Under the pieces are notes generated by a model that had not been told where the DNA came from, did not search any database, and saw nothing but the letters and a program-made list of their open reading frames with translations. The translations under genes were made by a program, and so were the position numbers. A stretch of 64,000 nucleotides of DNA from Verticillium longisporum (taxonomy: Eukaryota > Ascomycota > Sordariomycetes > Glomerellales > Plectosphaerellaceae): assembly GCA_019188255.1 (NCBI GenBank), contig JAETXT010000007.1, positions 3,224,001 through 3,288,000 of the forward strand, written 5' to 3'. Shown piece by piece: positions 42,834 to 53,756 of this stretch (the stretch's first letter is position 1; each line of letters starts with the position of its first letter).

Positions 42834-43733
42834 ATGTCTCGAGACTTTCAGCTCTTCACATCATTACGCCACGATGATGGGCTTCGACAGGTCCCTACGC
42901 ATGGTCCTCAAAACGCTGGATGGAACCACCGTATTGAGTCACCCTACTATATACTCGATTACCACCGCGACCGCATGCTCAGAGCTGCCACCCACTGGGC
43001 GTGGCCAGATGCCATTCAGATCCTGGAGGGTGAGGCTGGGCTAGAGCGCCTTGCCTCCTTTCTGGATACCTCCCTGGCGGATCACAGGTATACGGCCCGT
43101 GTGAAGATCCTCCTTGCTCAAGACGGCCGGCTTGCATGCGAGAAGGGACCTGCTGCACCGGTGCCTCTGTCCAACCTCTTCCCCAGTTGGCTGCCCGTGC
43201 CTGACGCAGAGGTTGCTGCAGGCGATCCCAGCAAGACCCCCGTGTACAAGATTGTGCCTGACACGGCCCTGACGTCCAAGTCGGAATACACACATTTCAA
43301 GACAACGGAGCGCGCTGTCTACGATGACGCGCGGAGTCGCGCCGGGATCCAGCTGACCGATACCACGGAAGTTCTGGTAGTCAACAAGACTGACGGTTCC
43401 ATCATGGAGGGTAGCCTGACAACCCCTTATTTCTTCAGAAACGGCCGGTGGGTGACCCCTCCTGTACCCCAGAAATTCAGCTGGGAGTCTGGCAGTGGTG
43501 GTCAGGATGGCACCACACGTAGATGGGCTCTCGAACGGTAATGCTTACCCTCCCCTCCCCTCCCCGTCTTGTCGCGGCTTAACCCACAGACCTTCTGATG
43601 TGTTCTCTTGTGCAGCGGTATTGCGATCGAAGAAGCTGTTCTGGCGGACAGCTTGGTAGATGGAGAGGAATGCTGGATAAGCAATGGAGTGAGAGGTTTT
43701 ATCTTTGGCCGGGTGAGCCTACGCCCTGAGTAG
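42834..43733 (+). CDS. ABZ2: Aminodeoxychorismate lyase (fold-type IV PLP enzyme), folate pathway
   Basis: Releases pyruvate from 4-amino-4-deoxychorismate to give p-aminobenzoate for folate. Exons 42834-43537 and 43616-43733 (78-nt intron) give 273 residues. Fold-type IV signatures include FQLFTSLRHDD at the N-terminus, PYYILDYHRDRML, TEVLVVNKTDGSIMEGSLTTPYFFRNGRWVTPP (the EGxxxN-type cofactor-binding strand) and, after the intron, GIAIEEAVLADSLVDGEECWISNGVRGFIFGRV. Fungal Abz2 is the closest family by length and motif order; a branched-chain aminotransferase is less likely. It shares its promoter with TOM70. Intact. Confidence 0.85.
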
Positions 43734-45162
43734 AGACTGGTCCAAAGAACGAGCATCTCCTCTGACGTGCACCTGATGCACAGGCCGGGCCTCTCATCTC
43801 AGCGCTCCCACTCTGAGGTGCAGCGGTCTTTGCGTCGTGCGTGCAACGACCCCAAGAAGCGGGGATGGTCTGATCAGGTAGTCCCGCACGAAGTAGTCAT
43901 ACGGGAGCCTAAGGCCAATTGACGGTCGTAAATCGGTCTGATTCGCTGAAGCTTTCTCCTGCTGTTGGTGTGACGGAGAGCAGAGAGCTTGTACATAGGT
44001 AGTCTGTCCAGCGCAAGCTACCTTCCCTAAGGTACCTACCACGGAGAGCAAAGACGTTGGGGCCCAACAGTGATTACTGTGGCTGTAGGTAGTATCCCGC
44101 GAATAGCGGCAGCACCAGATAGGTCGCCAGGGAGCCTTCAGCCGCCATCGCGAAACGTCTCCAACCGGCTTGATCGGAATCGGGCGTAACGAGGGTAGTT
44201 GTTCACTCAGCTTCATTAGGAAAAGAGTCAGAACTCGGTCGTGAACAGCCGGCGGACTGTAAAAGCTGGACTTGTGCTAGTAGCAGCTACCTAGGTCCCA
44301 GTACAGGTGGTAGGCACCTGGGGAGGTTGTCCAAACCAAACTCGGCGGAGGGAAAAAAACAGTGCATTACGTTCCAAGCTCATTAACAGACACTGTTATA
44401 GCGTACCGACGATGCCCTGTCGGCTACGGCTTGGTACAGTGCGGGGAGTCGCATCTCCCATGGCACCTGCGCGCATTCCTCTCAGGCTGACAATGACAGG
44501 CCAATGCAGGCAACGAAAGCAACCAAACGTGAAGTCTCCTCTCTCTCTCCACACTGACACAAACCTCCCACCCCCCTGGTCCTCTCCAACCTTCGGCCAC
44601 GTCCAAGACCCCCAAGAATTTCTCAAGTTTCCTTTGCACATCATCATCATCATCACCACATCTCCACCATCCCCGTGGCTGCCATCTCCTCCGCGCCCGT
44701 CTCCACGTCTCCCATCTTGGCCCTTCCCACGCGCGTGGTGCAATTCCCATCTGCCCTTTAACTAGACGCAGACTGTCATCACCGCGGACGAGGAGACGCG
44801 AGAAGCGGCACTCCCCTCCCCAGCTGGGTTCGAATCCGACCTTCCATCGTTCGCGCGACCCGACCCGACCTCGACCAGAACCTCAACGAGCCTCTGCCCC
44901 CAACCTTGAAACTCACCTATCTACGGCCTTCATAATAAGCTGTCCATACTCTCGGACTGCACTCTGTTTACTTTATTCTTTTTGCTTGCTTCCTCTGTAC
45001 GTAGCCGCAGGGCGGTTTCTGCTTGCTCTTATCCACCCCGACCATCCCGCTTCCACCACCGAGTCACGTACTCTCGCTGGAAAGTCAATCTGCCGCATGT
45101 CCGCCGCGACACGCACGTACAACCATCCGACACCATCTGAATCCTAGTGGCTGTTTCCAGCT
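43734..45162. promoter_or_regulatory. Intergenic region and long 5' leader of the Barentsz-domain gene
   Basis: 1.4 kb without a supported gene. From 44520 the plus strand is a C/T-rich leader with ctctctctcc, a TCATCATCATCATC run at 44640-44655 and poly-CCAC blocks. GGTACCTACC and CTACCTAGGTCCC units occur at 44028 and 44286. Confidence 0.5.
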
Positions 45163-47357
45163 ATGCCTGCTCCCAAATCGAACACAAACATGGCTGCCAC
45201 CCGTCGCCGAAAATTGATCGGCCACAGGCGGCGGGTTGACGATGAAGGGGAGGACGAAGGTGGTCTCGACCAGCTCGACCTCGAGGATGACTCCATGTCT
45301 GAGGGGTCCTTTGCCAGCGATGACATCGACAACGAGCACGACGCCGACAGTGACACCAGCAACATCGATGAAACGTCGCCAGTTGCGCCCAACGTGAAGA
45401 AATCAAAGGCAGCTAGGAATGGTGTCGCGAAGGCTCCTACCGCCAAAGATCCCGTTCCTCAAGCTCAACCTGATGGCAAGCCTGCCTCAGACACGCACTT
45501 GATGATGCATGGCCTGTCTCTCGAAGGCAAGCACACAGCAGGTGAAGGGGAGCATTTCGACGATGCGATCGATGTCCTTCCGAAACCCACATCCAACGGG
45601 CCCCTTGTCGTGACTTCCGATTCGGCCGCGAAACAACCAGCAGAGCCTGTAGGCGACCGTCGCCGGCGGGAGCATGAAGAGTACAAGCGAAGGCGGGACG
45701 AAGACCCTGCCTTCGTACCAAACAGAGGGGCTTTCTTCATGCACGATCACCGGCACGCTGGTCCAGCCGCGAACGGCTTTCGTCCCTTCGGCCGGGGCCG
45801 TGGCCGAGGTCGTGGTGGCTTCGGAGGCCCCTTTGCCCCAGTGCAGTGAGTTTCTCAGCCCTGCTTGTCATCGATTGTTCTGCAAAGACTAATGATTCAG
45901 CCAACTCCAACCACCCTCCGACCCTCTGACAAGCGGACAATGGGCTCACGACATGCACGAAGACGTCGTCAACCCCCAGCCCTCGAGGCCGGTCCGTCAT
46001 GCACCCCCGACGAGGAGGGTCCTCCGAATGGCAACGGCATTATTCCGACCTGTTCCCCGAACCCGACACCGATCAACAGAACCATGTCTACCGAGAAGCA
46101 CGTTGGGAACGTGCAGGTCAGAGTTTCAATCACACCCGGTAAACCCCTTCAGCCTTCGCCATGCCGGTCCGACAATACACCAAGTTACCCGACCACAGAC
46201 CACCCCTACGCCGCGATAAGCCAGTTCGAATCTCGCTTCCCGACAACGCGCCAAAGTACATCTTTCCCGCCGTCGACAGGTCATTCATCTTCATACCGAG
46301 AGCGATGCGCCCCAACCAGCAGCGGACCCGCGGCAAGCCTCGCTCAGGCCTTGGATCTATGGGTGGCTTCTCTCGACGCACCAGCGTCTTCGGTGGCAGC
46401 TTCTATGGCAGTGCTTATTCACCCAGCATTGCCCTTAGTCGCCGGTCGTCGTTGGCCCCCGACGGTCGCGACTATATGTTCTCTCCCACCGGGTCTGTGG
46501 TCTCGCGTCCACCCATGCCACTCGACAATCCACGCCCCGTCGTCCGGCTTCCGCCTGCAGTTCAGCAACCGCAGATCAGTGTCGACGGCATGGTGCCTAT
46601 CGATCACTTCGTCGGTGTACAAGATGCCTCGCTGAACGGCATGCCGCAGCCCCATACACACCCTCTTCCCCAGAAGCCCATTTTCCAGGAAAACCGACAG
46701 CAATCAATCCCCATGCACCAGCCTCGCCCGCAGAAGACTGTGTCCGTCGCTGGCATCGAGTCGCCGACCCTGGACCAGCAGCCCTTCCACCAGGCATTCC
46801 ACCAGCAAGTGCCACCACAAGTTTCAAACGGCCTGGGCCCGGATGGACACTCTCGCCAGCCATCCTACCCGTCTCACCTCTCAACCGGTACTCCTTTGTC
46901 TCACATACCCGAACGCGCAATTCACGCTGCGCCGTTCCAGCCTACTCATTATGGCCATCAGAACTACTATGGCCATCAACAGTCGTACGGAATGATGCCC
47001 CAACAGCCTGGATACTATCAACCACCTGCATACAATGGCGGCGTTATGCCATCGCCTGCTTCGGCAGTCCCGTTCATTCCGGCCTCGCAGCAAGCCCAGA
47101 GTCAGAATTACCCTCAGCAGTCCCAGTACGAACAGCATGGGCCGGGTGGCAACCCGGGCATGGTAGCGCAAGAGGTCAACGGCATGGTCTATTACTACGA
47201 TGCCTCTCAGATGCCGCCGTCGAACAACTACCAGGGATACCAGGGTCCTCCAGTCTATGGCTCGGGTGTTCCGGGGATGGCAGGAATGGTTACCCCGAGC
47301 CCAGACGGCTTCTTCTATCCCCAGCAAGCACCTGGCATGGTATACTATCCCCAGTAG
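45163..47357 (+). CDS. Barentsz/CASC3 (Btz)-domain RNA-binding protein, two frame breaks
   Basis: Btz-domain proteins bind eIF4A-III in exon-junction-like mRNPs. Exons 45163-45845 and 45901-47357 (55-nt intron, ACTAATGATT branch point). The N-terminus is basic then very acidic (RRRKLIGHRRR, DEGEDEGGLDQLDLEDDS). The Btz signature is REHEEYKRRRDEDPAFVPNR followed by GAFFMHDHRHAG, then a FGRGRGRGRGGFGG RGG box and GQWAHDMHEDVV across the splice. The conserved middle (GPPNGNGIIPTCSPNPTPINRT, RQYTKLPDHRPPLRRDKPVRISLPDN) lies in two further frames. The switches coincide with C runs at 46004-46008 and 46144-46147, each needing one more C. With both added the protein is about 713 residues, ending in a Gln/Pro/Tyr-rich disordered tail. 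I consider it a functional gene with two sequence errors. Confidence 0.82.
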
Positions 47358-48295
47358 AGTGGCGGACAGGTTTCACCATGTCCCTACTCTTTCTTCTCGT
47401 CAACAGCCCGCGACGAGCTGCTTTCATTTCTATCATCGAAGCCTTTCACGACTACTTGAACGTCTTTCCTTTGGATGTAGGGTCGGGATGAGCGCTGTAG
47501 GCCTAAAATTAAAACGGATCGAGACGAAGGCGCCGTCGAGGAATGCTGTTATTTTATCCCGGGATCCACCACGGCTATTGGCTTTTCGAGCGAACTCGGA
47601 GGGTTAGATGATGGAAGGGTTTTGTCGGATCTGAGGTGTTTGACGGGTGAGGGAAGGTTCGGACTTTGACGAACAGCAGCGGAGGACTACATGATTATCC
47701 TTGCTTTCCTCATTCCGTACCAAGACATCACTGTTCACGAACCATTCTCCTTGCTGTTTCATGATGGATTTCGGAGTCCCTGTACGCTTCGACTGGGCTG
47801 TTGTTCTGCTTCCATCGCCTGGTCCACTATTCGGGAGCAACATGTGAAGGGCGTTTTTGGGGACGGTGGTGTCTCTTGGCTTGTGATTTTGTACCTGCCG
47901 ATTATTCAGCGTTTAGGACTTTATAGGTATAGTTGATTATCCACTGAAGCAGGCGTATGGTTTGAGACTGTTCGCACAGGTGTTGGCCAGTGCATTTCGC
48001 CATTGAATCTGTATGAAGAGAAGGCTCAGTTACAACTGAACTGCAGGCACTGTATCGAATATTTGGCGGGCTGTTGGAGATTCGATGAAAAAAAAACAAT
48101 GACTGCCAGCAAGATCGCCTTCGCCTGGCCAGTCAGGGAAATGAGGAACAGGTTTTAAATACTTATTTGTCAGGGTGTTCGTGGAGCCTTCAATCTATGG
48201 CTCGGGGCATAGAAAGTGCGTCGGTGGGTGGTCTGTCTGTCTGCATTACGGAGGCAAAAGGAGAGAACTAGCGTCTCGGCCAAATCCAAAAACGA
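47358..48295. other. 3' region of the Barentsz-domain gene
   Basis: No gene supported before the tRNA. The sequence is more A/T-rich and contains a poly-A run (about 48086-48094). Confidence 0.45.
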
Positions 48296-48378
48296 AGGTC
48301 CGTACCGGGTTCGAACCGGTGCTTACTGGAATCATCTCTGATCAAAACCAGCCGTCCTAACCACTAGACTAACAGACC
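48296..48378 (-). tRNA. tRNA-Gln (anticodon UUG) with 11-nt intron
   Basis: On the minus strand: acceptor GGTCTGT pairs with ACGGACC, D-arm TAGTCTAGTGGTTAGGAC (A box), anticodon stem GCTGG/CCAGT, loop TTTTGA with anticodon TTG, T-arm ACCGGTTCGAACCCGGT (B box). Eleven bases (TCAGAGATGAT) sit between position 37 and 38 and are a canonical tRNA intron. A T5 Pol III terminator follows at 48292-48288. Decodes CAA. Confidence 0.95.
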
Positions 48379-48685
48379 CTTGTTAATTTGAACTTCACAT
48401 AATTAATCTACATGTAGTCGTGAAACATTACGGCTTTTTGGATCAATGTCTATATGAACAGACCAAAAAGCACATCGACCGACATGCGAATATATTCTTT
48501 AGATGATAGGTATCTATTACCCGATTCACCATCACACCCTTGCCTGTAGGGCTACTCAAGTGCACCAATGACCCCTAGTTTTCACCTTCCATCTTCCACA
48601 CTTGGGTAAGTAAGGTAGGTGGGAGTACACATGAACTCAAATTCCATCAATACAACACAGGGGGCCAAACGCCTCGCAACTCATA
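48379..48685. other. Spacer downstream of the tRNA, A/T-rich
   Basis: No gene seen. A GTAAGTAAGGTAGGTGGG stretch occurs at 48605-48622. Confidence 0.4.
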
Positions 48686-48865
48686 ATGAACAACGAATCT
48701 GAATCTGAATCATTTACCAACAAGGTCGCTGGGAAAGCGATGGATTTCTTGTGGCCTTCTACGATATCGACAAGCAGCGAAAGCGACTACGGCCATCGTT
48801 GCGAAAGAAGCGCTAGTGACAACGAGGATCGCAACCTCATATCTCCAGAGAGGGTGCTAAGATGA
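48686..48865 (+). CDS. Small Ser/Glu-rich open frame (59 residues)
   Basis: ATG-initiated frame MNNESESESFTNKVAGKAMD... with a hydrophobic/aromatic patch (DFLWPSTIS) and a Ser/Asp/Glu/Arg-rich end. No homologue recognised, and it lies in the tRNA-bearing gap. It may be a short protein, an exon of a larger gene, or chance. Confidence 0.25.
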   Translation: MNNESESESFTNKVAGKAMDFLWPSTISTSSESDYGHRCERSASDNEDRNLISPERVLR

Positions 48866-48910
48866 CGGGGATGACAATAGCGGAAGAAGAACAAATATTA
48901 GCAAGGAGAA

Positions 48911-49183
48911 TTACATTCGGGAGAGGACTCGTACCGGCAGCTTCTTGTGCTCTGAACACTTCTCGACGTGTCGCGCTACCATGCCAGGTAGTCTGAACCT
49001 CTCCTCGATCCATCTTTCAATCTCGGGATGGGACTGTGGGTCAACGAAGACACGAAGAGGGACGTAGCATAGGTCTTGTCCGTCGCCGAGGCCCTGTCTG
49101 TTGCTGATAGGGTGATAGTGGTTGGTCAGCCTCCTACAGCCGGCGGTGAGGCTGCAGCTCTCGCCGGTACCGAGGACGATAAG
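48911..49183 (-). pseudogene. C-terminal fragment of an unrecognised gene (90 codons)
   Basis: On the minus strand a stop-free stretch reads LIVLGTGESCSLTAGCRRLT, YVPLRVFVDPQSHPEIERWI, EERFRLPGMVARHVEKC and ends LPVRVLSRM. Composition and amphipathic spacing look like real protein. There is no start codon, and an in-frame TGA lies immediately upstream (49186-49184). No suitable acceptor links it to an upstream exon. I regard it as a gene relic or the last exon of a gene whose start I cannot find. Confidence 0.35.
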
Positions 49184-49711
49184 TCATGCCTGGCAGCTGG
49201 TAAAGGTATAGACTAAAGGTCTCCACATGGCTACTCGCAAGATTCTTTCATGTTTTTCTAGATTCTTTGCGAAATTCGACAGTTCTCGGCCATGGTCTTA
49301 CTGGACTGTAGTATGGAGAACCCCAGTACTCACCTTCGGAAAGACGGACGTCACAACCTTCTCCTGACTCGGAAAGCCGTGAACACTCTTGTAAACGCCA
49401 GCCCTCGCCTCAGATTTAGGACCCGGGAGAGTAGTAAAGACGGTATATACACGCAGACTCTATCGCGTCCGGGTCGGAGCCCGAGGGTCATATTGCCCTA
49501 CTACATCTTCGTTTTCTGTTCTCTCGATATAACCTCCCAAAGCCTGTATTCAATGAACGCACTTATCTTTCTCTTGACCCCCACCTAGGTTATTTTTAAG
49601 TAGCTCTCATGCTATCAGTACTACGACTCCTTAGAGTACAGTGCTTCTAGTGTTCAGTGTCGATTTGCTGGAGGCTGCAGCATGTCTTGCTATGTTACGG
49701 GATGGTCATTC
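49184..49711. other. Spacer between relic and F-box-like gene
   Basis: Nothing I can support. The plus-strand frame 49292-49588 has no family features. Confidence 0.4.
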
Positions 49712-50696
49712 TCAACGAATAGCCCCAATGAACCCAAGGTATTCAATGGCAGCAAGCGTCGTGGGGATTTGCAAGTCCTTCGTCTGTTCATCGTCTTGAA
49801 GTTTATCGTCGAGCCTTTCCATCGCCGTCTTGACCTCCACCTCCCTCCAGTCTGCAGATCTATATACTCTACTGGAGTCCGCCCCGTTCTGTGCCAGGAA
49901 AGACACCTTCTCCTTGAACAAGACAAGGTCCTCCTCCATGATAGCGCGCATGACGACGTTTTCGGTGCGTACACGGTATCGCTTCTTTGGAATACGGTTC
50001 ATATTTGCACCGAGTCCGATGAGCAGCTCCATCAAGTCTGCAACAGGGGCGTCCGTACCGACGGCAGCGTTCAAGGCGGAGTCCAGCTCATCTTGGTATT
50101 CTTCCTTCAGGCATGGGCCCTCCGCGGGTGACCCTGTGCTGATTTTTGGTTGTAACTGACGCAGGATCTGTTCGACGACCTGTTTTTTCATGATCCATAA
50201 GTCTTCCTCGGAAGCATACACCTCACATGTAGGGCTGGAAAATTTGACTCCGGCGGCGGCGGCAAGACTGCCAGCTCCTTCGATTCCAAGCTTCCATTCA
50301 TTCTCGCCGGTGTGCCGAATACGGGCCCATGCGTTTATTTCTCTAGACGAAAGCACATTGGCATGTACGCCTAGCAGGATACTGGCGGTCCGCAAGCTCC
50401 CAAACTTAGGCTGAGTGCAGCGAAAATGTCAAGAGCCCAACATTCATAGGGAGCTCTGGAACGAGAGCGGGATAGGCAGCAAGTGTACAGGCTGAAGCTC
50501 GAGCAACGCATACCAGGGCCCTTTTGAGCGCTCGCAGATTTGCGCCCGAGGCCAGTGACAGCTCGTAAAGGATTGGGTTGGCAATGGGGTGCATGGAGCG
50601 GCAGGATCGTGCCAAGGCTGTCAGGGCATTCAGGGACGATACATCTTTCGCAATTAGGATGATAAATTCAGTGGGCAGACTAGTGAGGCAGTCCAT
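49712..50696 (-). CDS. F-box/ankyrin-like protein, one frame break
   Basis: F-box proteins recruit substrates to SCF ubiquitin ligases; fungal F-box/ankyrin families are large and lineage-specific. The first part from ATG 50696 reads MDCLTSLPTEFIILIAKDVS, LNALTALARSCRSMHPIANPILYE, a fungal F-box-like start. Ankyrin-like text then spans two frames: LTFSLHSA then KFGSLRTASILLGVHANVL, later DLMELLIGLGANMNRI. The switch sits at 50408-50411 (CAGCCTAAG), where one base is extra; without it the total is 327 residues. The C-terminal half (YRVRTENVVMRAIMEEDLVLF) is divergent. It sits in the tRNA-bearing, gene-poor stretch, where such genes often decay, so true pseudogenisation is plausible here. Confidence 0.6.
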
Positions 50697-51449
50697 TGTC
50701 GAATCTGTATTTTGTCTGTATGTCATTGACCAACCCAAGATCGCCAGACGCCGAGCCGGTCGGCCTTGAATAGCACCCAAGTCTGATAAACAAGATGTCT
50801 GCAGGATGAAATCAATTGATCTCCTATTCCCGTGTTTTTCTGTCCAAAAAGCTGTTGCATCACATGGCTATTGTTGTTTGTTCTCGACACCGTATCACAG
50901 CTTCTTGCGCATCTTTGAGCACGAAACAGAGTTGCTGATGCGCCACTATTGTCTGCGATTAACAAAGCCATTCCTTGCGCCGAGAGGAAACCCACTGTTT
51001 TCTCACAGGACTCGGGCAATACCATTCGGCCTCGACGTGGAGTGCTACCGATCTTGTGCCGTTATGAAGGTGAGCTCATTTACGGATCGAACTTGATGAC
51101 CTTCCAAGAAAACAGCACGTACCATCCATTCGTCTCGCTGGCTCGGCATCGCAAGGGCAGCAGGCTTAGACAATGCTTTCGACTTTTCGCGCATTAGTAT
51201 TAGTAGTTCCAATTTAGTCACCTTGAGCACTGAGCAGTAGCCCAAGTCTGATACAAGCTGGTCCTGCTGGAATTTACGAGAACGATGGTTGACAAGCTGG
51301 AGGTCCATCTACACCTCCTGTGGGCAGGCTCCTAACAGGCTAGGTAGTCAACGGCCTGACCAAAAATCGGCCACACACATCTAGTCATACTAAGAAATAA
51401 TGCATTGTAACTGTGAATGACATTAGGTATTGCCTCAGGACCAAAAAAA
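50697..51449. other. Region upstream of the F-box-like gene
   Basis: One ATG-initiated minus-strand frame, 51045-51308 (MDLQLVNHRSRKFQQDQLVS..., 87 residues), has protein-like composition but no recognised family and no clear splice partner. Other frames look random. I do not claim a gene. Confidence 0.35.
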
Positions 51450-51533
51450 AGGTCCATACCGGGTTCGAACCGGTGCTTACTGGATTCATTATCAGGTCAA
51501 AACCAGTCGTCCTAACCACTAGACTAACGGACC
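51450..51533 (-). tRNA. tRNA-Gln (anticodon UUG) with 12-nt intron
   Basis: Second tRNA-Gln on the minus strand, 3.1 kb from the first and nearly identical in exons: acceptor GGTCCGT/ATGGACC, the same D-arm and T-arm, anticodon stem ACTGG/CCAGT, anticodon TTG. The 12-nt intron (CCTGATAATGAA) differs in sequence and length from its sister. A T8 terminator adjoins its 3' end (51450-51443). Confidence 0.95.
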
Positions 51534-53523
51534 CTCGTTAGTTTCCTGGCCCCTAGCTTTTGTGGTTATGATGGACATCACTGTTCAACTTTTCGCTGCT
51601 CTTCCCGTAACTGGACTATTGAGGCCTGTTTTTGGGTCATTATTCACTAGGTTTCATGGTTTTGACTCTGCCTGAGCCTAGTGTATTATTCCAACTTCAA
51701 GGGAGAGCACTGCCTCACGAATGGCTTCAACGCCAGGCAAGACGGCAAGGTGCAGATTGGTGGGTGACGACCGCCGTATACAAGCAAGCCAAGTGCTTTG
51801 CGTCGTCGGTGACGGGGAAAGTGGTGACGTAGATTATTGCTCTTCTGGGAGTGAGATGTAACGAGATGATTGAGGCTCAGTGTTCCAGCTTGGGAGCAAT
51901 ACGAGTCTTATCATATCGTCAATTGATCCCCAAACTCCGTGGATTCCGTACAGCATTGCATACAGGACTGACTCGGGTTCGGTGTTCGTCGGTTGATGTC
52001 AGCCTTGGAGGCGCCTGGGAGACAGACACATACTCGTCCGTGTCGGACACTCGGACAAAAGCAGTTCGCAGCAGGCTTCCTTCCGCCCACGTACATACAC
52101 AGGGAAGCGATCTAGATGGATGACAACTCCAAGGCAAGAATGGACTGGAAACAACCGTCTTCGACGGCAGGCAGCGGTCAGTCGTGGAAGGGTGTCGCGA
52201 TACGATTGTTGGCTTGCCACGCAACGCCCCGAGAACAGAGGACAGGGTGAGCCACATGAGACGCCACTGGTGTAGGTTGTGACATCAGCCGCTCAACCTC
52301 GGGTCTACGTGGACGCTGTCGCTCGCAGAAGAGATGGATGAGACAAGCAGGGGAGTGGGTCAGGCCCCCCCGAGGGCTGGACTGCTTGACAGTGCTTGTC
52401 CGGGGACTATCCAGCGAACCTAGACTCGCGAACCTTGGACGGGGGCTTTCAGTCGGGTAACGAGTTGGGTGGTTATGGCATCTGGCCGGGTTCGGGGGCC
52501 GGGACAGTTTCGCATGACTAGCTGCACTGAAGGCGGGCGGGTCAACTGCGTCAGCGAGAACGCAAGAGGAATTTGGATGGACCTCGTGCCTCAGTCCTTC
52601 TGGTTGGTCCGCAACAGACGACGTGGGCAGACCATGAGACGGAACAGGGTGAGAGAATGGAACGGCGAAGTGGAAAAGGGAATGAAACCCTGAGACGAGA
52701 GCTGGTGACGAGGCCACGCCTGCCTGGCTGGCAACAGAGTGGTAGACTCGAGGAGGCAAACCACACGCTTGGTGGTTGGCCTGTTGACCGGCGGATTGGG
52801 GTCAGGTAGGGACTTGGGAGCTTGGGGGGTACTGACTGAGAGCGGTGGGGCTTGGGCAGACGACGGATGCCGGGTGCGGTGCTGGCGTCGATACTGGCAG
52901 AGGGGAGCACGCCATGTTCAACTTTGGCCCCTTTTCTGTTTAAGCAAGATACCTTGATAGATAGGGATCTTGGTATGCACGAGAGGTACACAAGGTGCAG
53001 CACAGCATGGAGATCCTTGGAGCCACCCAGCTGAGCGTGCTTGCGGGGGGAATTCAGTTTTCCATCACAGGTCGCCTGAGACGTTTGAAGACGGCGGTTC
53101 GCCTCACTGTGAACCCTGGCATTGACGCACCAACGTGACAAGGCCCAGGGAGCGGATGGGTCGGTCTCAGCGCATTGCCCCCAGCGGCGGAGGGAGGTGT
53201 AGGTACCTACCAACCTAAAACTCTAGGGGTGGTGGTTTACCACCCATCATTGAGGCAGGACCTCGGCCGGGGAGCTGGGATGGACAGCTGAGCTCCTACG
53301 AATAAGCAGCTGCATTGTACATTGTGCATTGGGTGAGGGAGGCTAGGTAGGTAGTTGGCTAGTAGATCGGGCGTTGTTCTGTGCAGCAGGCAAGGCAGGT
53401 TGCTTGTACATTGCGGGACGAGGCGGCTGAGAGTCGAGTGATTGCGCGGCATACCCTCAGTTCCACAAACGAGGCACAAGTGCCAGAGCCTTGTCTGGCC
53501 TGTCTGGTTCGTGGAAGGCGTGT

Positions 53524-53547
53524 ACCTACCTACCTACCTACCTACCT
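53524..53547. repeat. ACCT tetranucleotide microsatellite
   Basis: Six perfect ACCT units leading into CTAGGTACCTAAGG. It is the longest run of the unit that recurs throughout the intergenic DNA of the window. Confidence 0.9.
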
Positions 53548-53743
53548 AGGTACCTAAGGAGGTACCCAAGGCAAGGTAGCTTGCTTGCTGACCGCCCCTT
53601 TCGTTGGTGTTCTGTTCGATTACCCATCCTCCTTCTATCGCCTTCGTGACGCCCCGTGCCTGTGGCCACTGTGCACCCACTTTCAGTACTTGGCCACTGG
53701 AGGGCAGCGCGCGGCGGTCTGCCTGCCTTGCCTACCTGCCACT

Positions 53744-53756
53744 CCCCCCCCCCCCC
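53744..53756. repeat. Poly-C tract, 13 bases
   Basis: Thirteen consecutive C on the plus strand, in the far-upstream region of NBR1. Confidence 0.9.

Noticed and set aside
44820..44850. A possible tRNA from the GGTTCGAATCC sequence
   Set aside because: No pairing acceptor, D-arm or anticodon stem around it; it is part of the leader of the Barentsz gene.
46141..46154. A 14-base intron in the Barentsz gene
   Set aside because: Far shorter than any spliceable fungal intron; a one-base C deletion explains the frame change better.
48296..48378. tRNA-Leu or tRNA-Lys identity for the tRNA at 48.3 kb
   Set aside because: The anticodon loop TTTTGA with the canonical intron after position 37 gives anticodon TTG, so Gln; stem pairing supports this placement.
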